A DNA stretch of 64,000 nucleotides from Agrostemma githago (GCA_958450325.1 OY288243.1:2270586-2334585), one strand, 5' to 3'. Shown: positions 47,676-60,717, numbered from the stretch's first letter. Numbers and translations: made by a program. The notes: a model not told the origin generated them from the letters alone.

Positions 47676-47937
47676 TTCCCTCCCATCCAAACAATCATTT
47701 ACACTTACTATAAATGGACAATCCAATCAATCCTTTTACATTCCCTTTTTGGCAAAAGATTTTACCTTTTAATCCTCATATCTTTCCTTTATTTACACAA
47801 AATGTCATACTTTTTTCTTACTTTAATTTTGGTGGACCCATAATACCATTTGATTTACCAATAATACCCTTACTTTTACCATTTTTCTTAAAATTGATGA
47901 AAATCCCTATGTCAACGATTGTTTGGATGGGAGGGAG
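47676..47937. mobile_element. Stowaway-like MITE downstream of the NPP gene
   Basis: TA | TTCCCTCCCATCCAAACAATC ... ATTGTTTGGATGGGAGGGAG | TA. The frames in it are incidental. Confidence 0.85.
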
Positions 47938-48740
47938 TACATTGATCGTGTAAATTGTGCATGACAAATGTGCACAAGATATACTCCGTACTCTGTAAGT
48001 GATTATTGGATCAAACAAAGGGATAAAATGTGGATCTTCATCATCAAAAGAATCAAAGAACTCACGGAAAAAGAAGAGTAGGAAGATATTGTTTCGTAAC
48101 TCCATTCTCCATTAAAGAAAAACATCAAAGAAAAGGGGTTATTACTTCCTTCATCTTTCTATTTTCTACCCATTTGATTAAAATATATTACATAAATGAA
48201 TATATAATAGGTAGATCATTAAAAGGTAGAGAAAGTACTTGATTTCATATGTTAATTGTTTTGGATTGAATTGATTCAAATTTATAATCGATTTTAAGAC
48301 CGATTACATGTCTAATAATACTCCGTATAATATTAGGATGGTCGTGGGATATTACCATGGTTCGGAATCCACAAACCATTCCGACAGGTGGTCAGAATTT
48401 CTTGAAATATGTCCTTGAATTTATTCGAAACGTGAGCAAAACCCAAATTGGAGACTACATCCCATTCAATATACCGTGTGGTGTATAAATTTACTAAAAT
48501 TAGGCAATTGGATTGGAGAAGAAGTCATAACTCATAATCATGTCGAAAATGGAGAGGCGTGCCAATGTGGGTGGCATCATACCATATTATATGGAATGTA
48601 CAACACAGACATGCACTGCATACAGATTATACACTCTAACACGGTTGTTCCACACCGAAATATCTGTCACAAATTTATAAAAAATTAAATAATAAGTACC
48701 CTTTGAGTTAATAAAGACAAACAAGTGACTATTTTATGTA

Positions 48741-48950
48741 CTCTCTCCCTTCGTAACCAAACACATTACTTTTTCACATTTGTGGAGACGCGTTTTACAC
48801 CACCGATATCTTTCATTTTATATTATTAAAAATTATAAAAATTTGATATTTTTAATCTACTCATATAGATGAATCAAACAAGATTTCACGTAACTATATT
48901 TTCTCTTATAGAAAATGGGGTTTGGTGTGTTTGATTTTGAATGGAGGGAA
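48741..48950. mobile_element. Stowaway-like MITE in P450 unit 1
   Basis: TA | CTCTCTCCCTTCG ... TTTTGAATGGAGGGAA | TA. Unit 2 lacks it at 55520, so it was inserted after duplication. Confidence 0.75.
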
Positions 48951-50115
48951 TATTTACTTTATATCTAATCGTGTGATATTATTTGATCCGTTGTCAATTT
49001 GTGACGAATATATCAATCATAAAGGATACTTACTCGAGATTATATATGGACATGGTGGATTGGTTATTATGTTAGCTAGCCAATCAAACGGTGAAACGAA
49101 AATAGTATTATTCAATCTACTACATCCACATATTTGCCTATTTTGAGACGTACACCCTTTCTTTACGTTAATCGGACTGAATCTACTCATAATATTATTC
49201 AAACTCTTCACACTTCACTCTTCAACTCCAACAAATTAAGGTGTCACATGCAAATGCTCCCAAATTATCGTCTGTTATGCTGGTACATGATAGGAACACC
49301 CTCCATATTGGAATTGGTAAATAGTCAAGGGCCAGGGGTCACGGGTTACAAGAGGTCGATCTAAAGTCGAGTTTGAGCAAGAATTTGAGACTCAAAATCA
49401 TAGTTTGAGATTCGGATTGTAGAGTCTAAATCTTAAACTTGATGAGTTAAAGGGGATATGAAGCTGATGAGTCTGAGCAAGAATTTGAAGTTAGTCCAGT
49501 CATGATAGTGAAAATATATAGCAACCTAACAAAACAAAAGAATCAGAGGAAATATATTGTATTCCCCCGTTCCATTTGATTGTTTACATTTGGATTTTGG
49601 ACACTATTAATAGGTGATTGAAATCGTCAATGTAACTTCTATTATTGTTGATATACTTCCGTTATTATACGCATTTAATTAATTTATTTTTTGTTGAACG
49701 AAGAACGCATTTACTGATTTACTCATTTAGTCGCATACTCGCATTAGTGATTGATTAGGATTATTATTGTCTTCTAATTAAATACATAAAATTAGCAAGC
49801 TTAATTACATCAAATCTTCAAACGCTTGTTCAAGATACCTGATCGTAACCAGTAACCTAACTAATCGAACATCATTACTCAAAACCCAACCTTTATGTGT
49901 TGTTATTCTTAATTTCTTATTCTCCACTGAACTGCTACTTTCACGTATTTTTCCAGCACTAAACATCAACATGTACGGAGTGCATAATTACCACACTTTG
50001 ATTACGGTTTTATTGGATGAATTTTGCCGACATAAAAACCGTAGTTGTCAACGTAGAATACAGCTTCCCTTACATAAACACATTCAAACAACAACAACAC
50101 TCCATAATCCATACT

Positions 50116-50127
50116 CTATATATAAAA
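50116..50127 (+). promoter_or_regulatory. Candidate TATA box of P450 copy 1
   Basis: CTATATATAAAA about 95 bases before the ATG. The equivalent in copy 2 is CTATATATAATT at 60718. Confidence 0.5.
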
Positions 50128-50178
50128 TTACATACATCATCCACGACCAAATCATATATTAATTATAATTATACAAAT

Positions 50179-50180
<2 letters not shown>

Positions 50181-50220
<40 letters not shown>
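50181..50220. repeat. AAT microsatellite touching the P450 copy 1 start codon
   Basis: Thirteen or so TAA/AAT units whose last AAT supplies the A and T of the ATG at 50219. Copy 2 has only a short AATAATAATAAC at the same place. Confidence 0.9.
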
Positions 50221-50221
<1 letters not shown>

Positions 50222-50665
50222 GTTATGTTGGTTTTGAGTAGTCTGTTTGTAATAGCCATAACGCTTGTGGTATGGCACTTGATTTACACCCTTTGGCTAC
50301 GGCCTAAAAAGCTCGAACATTTCTTGAGAAAACAAGGGTTTGGAGGCAATTCTTATCGTCCCATCACCGGAGATCTCGTTGACATCAACCACATGAGAGA
50401 ATCTGCACGGTCCGAGCCCATGCCCTTTATGTCCCACGACCTTATCGCTCGTCTTGACCCTTTCTTGAAACAAACCCTCCATCGATATGGTATGCATGCT
50501 ACTATATCTCCCTTTTTTTTTTTAAGAAAATCCCAAAAAAAAAAAATTAGACTAACGCATTAACATCAATACATCATCCAAATTAAAATCTTCTGTTTTA
50601 TTTGATTATTTACATTTGCATCTTGAATGTTACTCTATTTATAAGTGGACAAAATTAAAAGACTA

Positions 50666-50830
50666 GCCCGCAAGGATGTTGCCTAGTGGTTAAAACTTGT
50701 GGTCATCAACCCAAAGATCTCAGGTTCAAGTCCTTCTAACTTCTAAGCACGAACTTGTGGGAGTTAAATACAGTCCTATCTGAACCTTAATTTTTGTGTT
50801 GTGAATCGTGATTGTATATTTGTATTAATC
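50666..50830 (+). mobile_element. SINE in P450 copy 1 intron 1
   Basis: GCCCGCAAGGATGTTGCCTA, box A-like TAGTGGTTAAAAC, box B-like CAGGTTCAAGTCC, then GCACGAACTTGTGGGAGTT and a TGTATATTTGTATTAATCC end. Same family as 9699-9933. Present also in copy 2, so older than the duplication. Confidence 0.75.
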
Positions 50831-51476
50831 CAATTGCATACAACAAAATAACAAATATAAGACCGTCTTATAAAATAAATACGAGACTGTTCATAGGAAT
50901 TTTTGTGAGGTAAATATTGATATACGTACGTACGGGGCATGCAGGGGAGAAGTCGTTCGCGTGGGTTAAAACAAAGCCAAAAGTGAACATAGTGAAGCCA
51001 GAAGTGATAAGGGAAATATTAACAAAGTATGACGTGTTTCGCAAGCAACCAGTAGGAACACGTTCATCGTTTGGTCTGGTGTTGCGTGACGGTGAAGATT
51101 GGGCTAAAGTCAGGAAAATTATTAACCCTGCCTTTCATATCGACAAACTAAAGGTATGTACCCTTATTTCATAGGGATTACTACTGTACGTCATTGCTCG
51201 TATTTATGATACCATGAATACTTTGCTTTCATTACATATCTACATCACATCGTCGAATGAAAATTTAATACTTCGTACGTAACAACTAACGTACGTATGT
51301 AGTATATGATTGGTACACGTACACGTATCTTATCTTCAGATGGACTCGATATTCAAATTATGTCTGCTGATATAAATTTTTGTTTGTAACGATCATAACT
51401 ATCATAAATTTATGACGGGTGTCAAACAGAAGAGATAAAACACAAGCATAATGATATGATATATACTTGGGAGTTA

Positions 51477-51652
51477 TTGTTGAGAATTGACTCCTAAACC
51501 CAAGTAATCACATGTGTCCCACATGGAAAGATGAGATAAAGATGTTCCACCTTATAAAGCAAGGGGTTACTCCTCTATTGTCAATTGGTTTTAGAGTGGA
51601 ATCTTCTTGTCTGGACCCAGGCCCGTTATGTAATTTCACATGGGTTGTTAAA
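51477..51652 (+). mobile_element. Solo LTR, TRIM/SMART-like, in P450 copy 1 intron 2
   Basis: TGTTGAGAATTGACTCC, then CCCACATGGAAAGATGAG, ACCTTATAAAGCAAGGGG, TATTGTCAATTGGTTTTAGA and GTGGAATCTTCTTG; this order is typical of short LTRs of plant miniature LTR elements. Not found in the intron of copy 2 that is visible. The right boundary is approximate. Confidence 0.5.
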
Positions 51653-52301
51653 AAATACTCCACATACTTAGTGTGTATGCAAGATTAGCAGCGACAAATC
51701 TAAAAAGTAGCATTGTGAACCGTTATATATAAGTTTGTAACAGATCAGGTAATTACTTTACCCGTACGTAATATCGAAATGTTATGATCAAGTTTAGGGA
51801 GTAGTTGGAAATTAATTAAAACCCAAATGTTACGTTATTATCAAGTTTAATTTAAGGAGTAGTTGTCAATAGTGTTATCCAACCAACATCGATCTTAACT
51901 AAACATTTACGTACTCAAATCAAAACACCATAATCTATCACCGACTTGTGGTTACAGAAATATTCGTCATATGATTATATTATCAGTTGGTCTCTCTTGC
52001 TTAAGACGGGTTAAGTAGATACCACTCGAGGACAAAGGCCCCACTAACCTCACTTTTATATTATCCCACTTACTTGGTATCTATTTGACCCGTCACTTGT
52101 TTGTGACGGATATCTCCGTCACAAACAAGAATTTGTGTTATATTATAAGGGTTCAAATAATATCACTCGTTTAGGTAAATAAAAATAAAGCATGCATGAT
52201 GGTTGGCTCCTATGTTATCGCTTCCAACTTATTTTCTTCGTATTTGACATATTATAACAATATAATGGATATCTCCGTCAAAACACATGTGCAGATTACT
52301 A

Positions 52302-52560
52302 CTCACTCCATTCAAATTCACTTGTCTCATTTCATTTTTTGACACTATTCACACTTGAGGGGAATTTTCGATATTTTCGACAATCTATAAGTGAGAATAT
52401 AATCATGTGGGATTTTGTTTGATTCGTCTTTATGAGCACATTAAAAATATCAAATTTTTATAATTTTTGCTAATGTAAAATGAAAGATATCGCTAGTGTA
52501 AAATGCGTCTCGACAAATGTGTCAAAAGAAAATGAGACAAGTGAATTTGAATGGAGGGAG
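52302..52560. mobile_element. Stowaway-like MITE in P450 copy 1 intron 2
   Basis: TA | CTCACTCCATTCAAATTCAC ... GTGAATTTGAATGGAGGGAG | TA. Confidence 0.85.
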
Positions 52561-54053
52561 TAGATGCTACTCCCTAACCCCTCGTCTCAATAATTTGTTT
52601 ACCTTTGATAGAGCTAATCATAGGTTGTATCAGCCAATTGGCCTGTCCCGTCCGGCCAGAATTTTTAGCGGACTTGGACACAACATTTTCAAAAAAAAAT
52701 ACAAATGTCCGGCTGGTGAACTCATTCGAAATCCGCTTATCCGTGGGCCGCCCGGTCCATGTCTGACCCAAACTAGCATATGATTGATCACCTCTTATCA
52801 CAAATAATATAAAAAGTAAATAAATGATGAGACGAAAAGAGTAACTGACAATAAGGGCTCAAGAACCGTAAATGTCTTAGTTTAGTGGTCAAGAACAAAA
52901 GTTAAAGACAGAATTTTGATCATCCTCTCGCTCTGTCCGTCTGTTATTGTAAAACGATTAAGTTAACGTATATAGTTTTTAAGTTTTGTTGTAATCTGAA
53001 ATGCAGAGGATGTTGGCGTTGATGGAGGTAAGTGTTGTGAATATGTTAAGTAAATGGGAAGAAATGATGGAAGATAAAGAGGTTATTGAGGTGGATGTGT
53101 ATTCTTGTTTGAAAACTATGGCCAGTGATGTCATTTCCAGAACATCTTTCGGTAGTTCATATGAAGAAGGTAAGAAGTTGTTCGAACTCGAAAATCAAAG
53201 CTTAATTCTCAAGTTTCAACAAATGCGATCGACCTATGCTTCTATCCCTGGTTGGAGGTATATATGTTCACTTCTCCTACAATAATCCCTTCAATTTCAT
53301 AAATTTTTATGAGACGGTTTCACGATAATGAGTATATGTGGTGATATATCGTCCTACAGATACCTTCCGACAAAAACAAATCGACAAATAAGGAAACTAG
53401 ACCAAGGAACGGAGGAGCTAGTGAAGGGGTTAATAGAGAAGAAGAAAAGATCAATAAAGGAAGCCGGAGATAAGGCGTCGAGAGATGATTTGCTAAGCAT
53501 AATGTTGGAGTCGAACGAGAATATCGAAGAGAATGGTGTTGGGATTTCAGACAATGAGTTGATCAAAGAGTGTCGTTTGTTTCTTTTAGCGGGTTCAGAT
53601 ACAACCGCTTCTTTGTTAACTTGGACTATGGTCTTGTTAACTCAACATCAAGATTGGCAAACTAAAGCTCGTGAGGAAGTCTTACAACACTTTGGAAAAG
53701 ATAATGTTCCATATTTTGATGGCCTTAACTCTCTCAAGATCGTAAGTTATTTCACCTACCATGCATTAGACTTTATAAACTGACTCGATCTGATCTGAAT
53801 TTGACTCTTATTGGAGTTGACTGAGTCTAACTCCAACTAACTCAAACATTTATTGTATCAAATGAGTTGATATCTATAAAAAAAAAAGTTTAAATAACAA
53901 TCCTTGAAATCACCCAAGCTCGAAATGGTTTGGCACTCTTGCCCAACCTGAAGTTGACTCGACCCAAACCCGACCCGTTTGTCTGTTTCTGACAAGTATA
54001 TATAATACATTTGTCATAAATATGTGACGAACTGACGGGTCAGATATCATATA

Positions 54054-54308
54054 CTCCTTCCATCCCACTATGATGTTCTCATTTACTTTTTGGAGGTCAA
54101 AGTTCGTAAACTTTGACCATAAATTCCGTAAAAAATATACAATTTTATAATACGATTTTCACATAATTACATTTGTTATCAAAAGATTTTTGTAAAATTA
54201 TAACTTCAACAAAAAATAATGAAGTATAGCGATGATAAAACACGGTCAAAGTACCATCTCGAAAACCGTGAAAAAGTAAATGAAAACATCTCTTTGGGAT
54301 AGATGGAG
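54054..54308. mobile_element. Stowaway-like MITE in P450 copy 1 intron 4
   Basis: TA | CTCCTTCCATCCCACTATG ... TTTGGGATAGATGGAG | TA. Confidence 0.8.
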
Positions 54309-55503
54309 TACTGCTGTATGCCTGTACTGTATATGGGGTAATTGGGTAGATATGTCAAAACTCATAAATTTCAAAGGAGGCTGCAAATAATTTGACTACA
54401 TACCAAGAATGATTTTACGAGTTTTTTTTATAACTATTATCAAAATGAGTTTCTTTGACTATACTTTGTTTATTTATCCGATACAGGTGAACATGATATT
54501 ACACGAAACTCTAAGATTCTACTCTCCAGTCGGGGGACTCTCAAGGGTAATAGCCCATGACACAACTAAAGAACTTCTCACTATCCCATGAAATGGAGGT
54601 AAACATACCCACAATGGTAGTCCATAGAAACAAAGAGATATGGGGAAGTGATGCAAATGAGTTTAATCCATCAAGATTTGCAAATGGAGTTGCAAATGCA
54701 TCAAATGTGTCAGGATCGTTCTTGCCTTTTGGTGGAGGCCCTAGAATATGTATTGGACAAAACTTTGCATTGATTGAAGCCAAGCTTGCCTTATCCAAAA
54801 TTCTACAACGTTACTCTTTTCAATTATCCACATCTTATGTTCATGACCCTATTCCTCTTGTTGGCTTGGTTCCAAAGTTTGGTGCACCCCTTATTTTCCA
54901 GAAGATCTAGAACTATAATATTGGGTCGGTTTGTCTCTCTTGTGACGGAGTCATCATTTGTCACTTTATTATAACAGGTCAAATATTATTCATCTGTACA
55001 GAAAGGATAAAAACATTGGTAATGTTTTGTCATTTTCTGTGTAAATGGGTTGTAGACGGATAATTTCGTTACAAATAAGGATTTATGCTTGATACCAAGT
55101 AGAGATGTCGAGTACATGAAGTTGATACGATACGTAGGTGTGGTTATATTTGTAAGAAAAATACGTATTCCATTGGGGTACTATATTTAGTGGGGTACAT
55201 CGATGAGAATGTTTTTTTTTCTCAAGTTCAAATAGATATTGAAACTTATTGTTGATCGTTTGATCGAATGTATGATGACGTGTTATATATATGGAGTATA
55301 AGTTAGAGATTCTTATATTATTAGGCAATATATGTAAGGTGGGTTGAGATAATGTATATCAGTATATGTATATAAAATGCAATTATAAATTTATTATTAC
55401 AAGCTATTATTATTGTATTTGATTATCAAATTTGATTTTAAGAGTATTTTTATAAGTGATACTTATAATATGATTTCTCTATCACCTTGCAAGTGTTTTT
55501 TTT

Positions 55504-55604
55504 AAAGACAAACAAGTGACTACTTTATGGATTTATTTTATCTATCCATACATGTGATGTTATTTGACCCGTGGTCGATTTGTGACATATAAATCTATGA
55601 GAGT
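55504..55604. repeat. Left edge of P450 duplication unit 2
   Basis: Matches 48713-49020 minus the 210-bp Stowaway. It is cut at 55604 by the LTR-flanked insertion and resumes at about 58798. Confidence 0.7.
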
Positions 55605-58600
55605 TGTAAGTAATGTAATGCGTTGTCTATATCATTCAACTAGCTCGGTATTTATACCGAAGGTTTACAACGAGATACATCGAATAATGTGTCTCGGGAA
55701 TAACATATACTAAATGATATACTAATGAGGGAATGTCAAGGGACTCTACTAATTACGACTATTAACCACAATATATTATTATCGTCTAATACACCCCCTC
55801 AGTCAAAACAGTAGTTTACGGATACTTTGACTGGACCAAAAGATAATTGTAGATGCCGCTGAAGATGAACCAAGTCGACCTTTTGACGTCGGAACCGCAA
55901 CTATGTGCTTGAACGTATGTCTCGAACTTTCGCGCATGCCGAAAATAAAATAAAAACGCTAACAAATCTAATGGTGCATGAGGCCAAAACGGCAGGTCGT
56001 GACACAAATAAAAAGAAAACGGTGTACGGGCGCGTGACAACCCGTAAGGCACCACAAACTGGAGCAAAGCTCAACAGTATAAATTAAAAAGAAAAGAAAA
56101 AAATGGTGTACGGAAGCGTGACAACCCGTAAAGCACCACAAATTGGAGCAAAACTCAACAGTATAAAATAAAAGGAAAAAAAACAACTAAACCGAAACAT
56201 AAAACACCCGTCCGGGCCCTTCGATCCAGTGTCGGCTGGTTGGTCATGCGGGTCGTAGCCGGCAGAGTCAGACCACCCGGTTCGTGGGGTAGGGGTGGTT
56301 GCTGGGGCGAACCTGAGACGGACACGGAGAGGCGATTATGGGACAAGCTGGAGGCTTAGTGCGGCGGCGGTTGTCGAAACAACATGACAGAAACAACGAC
56401 AAGGGTAGGAGCGGTATTGATGAGGATCGAATCAACGGAGAACACATCAGCGACAACATAATATGAAAATCGGTACAGAGGGTATTATTATTTATTCCGA
56501 ATAATACTAGTATAATCTATGTAGATGGCAAAATTGGATACTCCTTAATTATATGGCATAGATGGATCAGAATGAGTGGCATGTGGATAGGGAAGATGAA
56601 AACTATGGAGGGTGATATTACTGGAAGGCAGGGGATCCACGGAGCCACAGAGGTAGTAGGAGTACACAATGTTTTATTTATTGAATACAAAAATTGTATT
56701 ATGGATTACGAGACCTGCCGGAGATGGTATAATACGGCCATCTCCGGCCGGTGGTTTAAACACGAGAGTTTTTACAAGTGGAAGGATTTTTTTGAGAGAA
56801 TCGATTAGGCCGATACCATGTAAGTAATGTAATGCGTTGTCTATATCATTCAACTAGCTCGGTATTTATACCGAAGACTTACAGCGAGATACATAGAATA
56901 ATGTGTCTCGGGAATAACATATACTAAATGATATACTAATGACGGAATGTCAAGGGAATCTACTAATTACTACTATTAACTACTCCCTCCTGTGGAAGGT
57001 AGCTTTGTCTAAGCTTTCTCTCTCTAAATAAACTAACCCCTCTTTTTTTCCCCAAAGAAAAAACTAAACCCTAACTTATTTTGCAGCCGCCGCCCCACCA
57101 CCTATCAGCCACCCAGATTCCCTGGCCAGGCCGGATATGGTCGTCTTCTTGACCTATCTCCGGCCGGCCGATGAGACTTCCCTATTTTCCGTTCTTATTT
57201 AGCTTTCCCGTCCCCACTTTGTCATCGGTTGAGGCCACCTTTCGTCCTTCTTGTCTAGTATGTTTGTCTTAGGATTTTTGTTCGGTTGTTTTTGTGGTGA
57301 ATGTCGGATTTCGCCGTCCCTCTCCCGCCTGTATCACCGTGGTCGACATGGTCAGATCGTCCCATCTTGTCGTCTTTGTCCGATCTCCAACCCGGATGCC
57401 TTCTCGTTGTTAGTTGTTTTTTTTCGTCGCTTTGTCGTCTTTGATTGTCTGTCGGGTTGTCGGCGTTCGCCGGAGGCGTTCCCCTCTCCCCTCGCCCCCT
57501 CCCCCGCCCTCCGGCGACCGACTTTATCCGTTTGTTCCTGGTTCGACCCTCTCCCCTTTCATTGACTACTGCTGGTGGGTGTTCCCCCCTTCCCTCGCCC
57601 CCCTCCCCCACCCTCCAGGTTTAGTCCATGTTTTGTTTGGGTCGGTTGGGCTGGTGGTTTGTTTTGTTTCTGTGTATGGGTCGATTAGGCTGCACGTGTT
57701 GGGTCGGTCAGACTGCATGTTTTTTTTTGGTTTGTGTCTGCTTGGTTTGGGCCGGTTTGTTTGGTCTTGTCGGCCGATTGGTTGGTTTTCAGGTCCGGGG
57801 TTGAAAGGTTCGGTTGTATGATCCTTGGTCCGTTGGGGTTGTAAGGTTCGGTTGCATGATCCTTGGTCCGTTTTCTTTGATCATACTAGACTTTGGTCGA
57901 GGTCGTGTCTCTCCGGTCTTGACGGGTGTGGGTCTTTCTGACGCAGCCTCGGCTGTTATTTGTGGGTTCCGCTTTTAAGGACGGTTTATGGTCGAGGTCT
58001 TTTCGGGGTTTATCTGGGTGTCTGTTGTGTGGCTGGGTCCCGGTGGCTTTCTCTGACAATGATCTCCCAGGTAGCTGCTCTTTCTATTACTTTCTTAATA
58101 ATAAGTTTAAATATCATCCTTCTTTTGAATAAAGGCTTCTTTACGGAGGCTTGTATGCGTTTGGAGTGGGTTGACCTGACCATAGATTGGTCTTGGACTG
58201 GTTCTTTTGTTAGGAGTTTGGTCTTGTCGAGGTCTTTATCCTCAACTCTTTGCATGATGCTTGGTTCGTTGGTTCATTCGCCTCATGACTGCAGGGTTCG
58301 ATTATCATAGGAGTCTTTTCTCCATTAGAGGCAGGCCTTGTTGCTTCGCTCTCACCCGTTTCTTTCTACGCCTTATTCGTAAGTGCATCTTGGTCTCGTC
58401 AATGTACGGTTCATTTGTATGGATGGTACCTGGGAATCAGCAACTGTGTTGATTATGTGTATGAAGATGCTCATTTCCAATCATCCGTGCACCAACAACT
58501 CACTACTATCACCAGACGCCTTTATTTTACTGCTATTATATTAGTTAAAGATTGTGATGTTTTTATGTTAAATAAAAGATGTAATATAGGCTCCGAGAAC

Positions 58601-58797
58601 CCAAACAGCATGTAATCGATGCTCTTAGTTGCAGGAGAGGATAGTTATGGGGTAAGTAATAAGGGTATTTATGTCTTTTGTTTGGGTAAAACTTTTCATT
58701 TAAGGAAAGTGTGTTTTTCCAGAGAATGAGTCAAATAAGAGATAGTGTGTTATTCCAGTGAATGAAAGAGAGTGCAATATATTAATATCGTCTAATA
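55605..58797. mobile_element. Non-autonomous LTR-type element upstream of P450 copy 2
   Basis: Left repeat 55605-55791 and right repeat 56819-56982 plus 58773-58797 begin TGTAAGTAATGTAATGCG and are nearly identical through ACTATTAAC, then share CAATATATTATTATCGTC. They enclose about 1 kb with no recognisable gag or pol. The right repeat is split by a later 1.8-kb insertion. Flanks AGAGT/AGAAT could be an imperfect 5-bp target duplication. Inside, a roughly 83-base segment (CGCGTGACAACCCGTAA ... AACAGTATAAA) is tandemly doubled at 56030 and 56113. No primer-binding site recognised, so the class is provisional. Confidence 0.6.
56983..58772. mobile_element. 1.8-kb mariner/Stowaway-like insertion within the right LTR
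   Basis: Starts TA | CTCCCTCCTGTGGAA and ends ...AATGAAAGAGAG | TG, splitting the right terminal repeat; the left repeat is the empty site. The interior is GC-richer than its surroundings (57060-58100), Pro/Arg-rich in several frames, and contains GGTTCGGTTGYATGATCCTT twice (about 57808 and 57846). No transposase motif recognised; it may be a non-autonomous element carrying captured host DNA. Confidence 0.5.
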
Positions 58798-59436
58798 AGA
58801 ATTATTCAAGATTATATATGGACATGGAGGATTGGTTATTGTGTTAGCTAGCCAATCAAACGGTGAAACGAATATAGTTTATAGTAATGAAATAGAGAGC
58901 AGTTCAATGGCTATGATGCAGCTACTGCATCCACATATTTGCCAATTTTGCCTATTTGGGATACATCCTTTCTTTACGTTAATCGGACTGCATCTGCATC
59001 TATTCATAATATTATTCAATTTTGTCACAATCACTCTTCACTCTTCACTCTTCAACTTCAACAAATTAAACAATGCGTGTCAAATGCAAATGCTCCCAAA
59101 TTATCGCCTGTTATGCTAATACATCTGTACATGATAGGAACACGGTCGCTCCATATTGGAATTGGTAATAGTCGGGTCGCAGCAGCTTACAAGAGGTCTA
59201 AAGTCGAGTCTCAGCAAGAAACGCAGACTCAAATTCGTAATTGAGACCCAGATTTATAGAATCGGATGAGTCTTAAACTCGAGTTTAAAGAGGATATGAA
59301 GCTGAAGTTGAATCTGAGCTTTATAGCTAGTACTCACTATGTATCTATATGTTCGTCCTCTTTCAATATAATACTCAATCACATATACTAACGAAGAGAA
59401 CGAACATACAAATACGGAGGGAGTACTAAACTACTA

Positions 59437-59700
59437 CTCCCTCCGATTCATTTGTTTCTTTATGTTTACTTTTTGACACTATTCATGATTCATGAATGGG
59501 TAGAATATCTAATATAATTTTCAATCTATAAAGTAAAACATGGTCATGTGAGATCTTTTTAAAATTGCCTTAATGAATACATTGAGAATATCAAATTTTT
59601 ACGATTTTTAATAATGTGGAAATAAAGATAAAAACGAAACAAAACGTGCATTGGCAAGTGTGATAGAGCAAACCTAAAGAATCAAATGAATCGAAGGGAG
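59437..59700. mobile_element. Stowaway-like MITE upstream of P450 copy 2
   Basis: TA | CTCCCTCCGATTCATTTG ... CAAATGAATCGAAGGGAG | TA. Absent from unit 1 at the matching place (about 49500). Confidence 0.85.
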
Positions 59701-60717
59701 TACAATAATAAAGATCTCAAAAGTGAGTTAAGTAGGTAACGGCAAGTTTTTTATTTTACGAAAACTCCAATTGATTTAGACAATTAAAAAAAAATTGACG
59801 TGACTATATTTTAGACACATTAGATTATAATCATTATATATTAGAAATTTTTCCTAGTCATGATAGTGCAAAAATAACAATCTAAATAGACAAAAGAATC
59901 CAAGGAAATATATTGTATTTTCACCCAAATAATTTGTGAATAAATAAATACTCCAAATTATTAGGGGTTATTGGTAACTGAAGTTTAGCCTTAATAATGG
60001 AATAATTTAGTTTATAAATTTTAGCACTAATTATATTTTCTACTAGAAAAGATTTTTATTATTTTAAAAAGAATTAGGAAAAAAAATCTTAATTATTTTA
60101 TTTAATTATTAATTTATGGGGCATTTATTAATTATTTTAGCACTAAGTATCTTATAATAGAAAATATTTCTATTTAATTATTTTAGCACTAATATCTTAT
60201 GTCGAAAAGATTTATTGTTGGCATATTCTCTCCTATTGATACTTTTCCTTGTATTTTTGATATACTTCCGTTATTATACGCATTGAATTTATTTATCTTT
60301 TTGTTCAACGAAGAACACATTTACTCATTTAGTCACATTGTTGATTAAGTCAGGATCATTGTCTTCTAATTAAATGCATATACTTAGCTTAGTGGTTAAG
60401 ACTTACAACCACTTATTACCTTAGCCAACGAACCTTTACTCGAACGATTATCCAGCATACCTAATCGTAACCACTAACCTAATCAAAGATCATTACTCAT
60501 CAAAACGTTGATGTGATTTTAATTTATTCTTATTCTCCACTGAACAGCTAGCTACTTTAATTTTTCTTGCACTTTCACGTAATTAATTACCTCACTTTGA
60601 TTACGGTTTTATTGGATGAATTTGGCCGACATAACAAACGAAGTTGTCAACGTTGAATAATACAGCTTCGCTTATATAAACACATCCAAACAACAACAAC
60701 AATCCATAATCCAAACT

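Larger units (their letters stand above)
50219..54910 (+). pseudogene. CYP72-clan cytochrome P450, copy 1, frameshift in exon 5
   Basis: Microsomal haem monooxygenase of the CYP72 clan (CYP72A/CYP709-like by motif; substrate unknown). Exons 50219-50489, 50945-51153, 53007-53257, 53360-53741 and 54487-54910, all GT/AG, about 511 codons, five-exon layout usual for the clan. N-terminal anchor LVLSSLFVIAITLVVWHLIY; I-helix AGSDTTASLLTWT; K-helix HETLR; FNPSRF; haem-binding FLPFGGGPRICIG with the Cys ligand. Exon 5 carries a net one-base shift near 54545-54575: the frame after HETLR ends at a TGA (about 54589), while the downstream frame from 54557 holds the haem site. No alternative splice site removes it, so the product would lack the haem Cys. 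Everything else is intact, so it is a very young pseudogene or a sequence error. Confidence 0.8.
48713..54980. repeat. P450 duplication unit 1
   Basis: The left edge AAAGACAAACAAGTGACTA at 48713 recurs at 55504; TCGATTTGTGACATAT-like sequence at 49000 and 55575; ATTATATATGGACATGG at 49040 and 58811; then the promoters, exons and introns up to intron 2 of the P450 genes. Unit 2 starts near 55504 and leaves the window. Confidence 0.8.

Noticed and set aside
50690..50740. Possible tRNA gene (box A and box B)
   Set aside because: No acceptor stem or cloverleaf can be formed; the context fits a SINE head. The same applies to 9870-9930 and 29985-30060.
57251..57821. Pro/Ser/Arg-rich open frames on both strands
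   Set aside because: GC-rich, low-complexity, inside the 1.8-kb insertion, no domain recognised and no consistent start or splice context.
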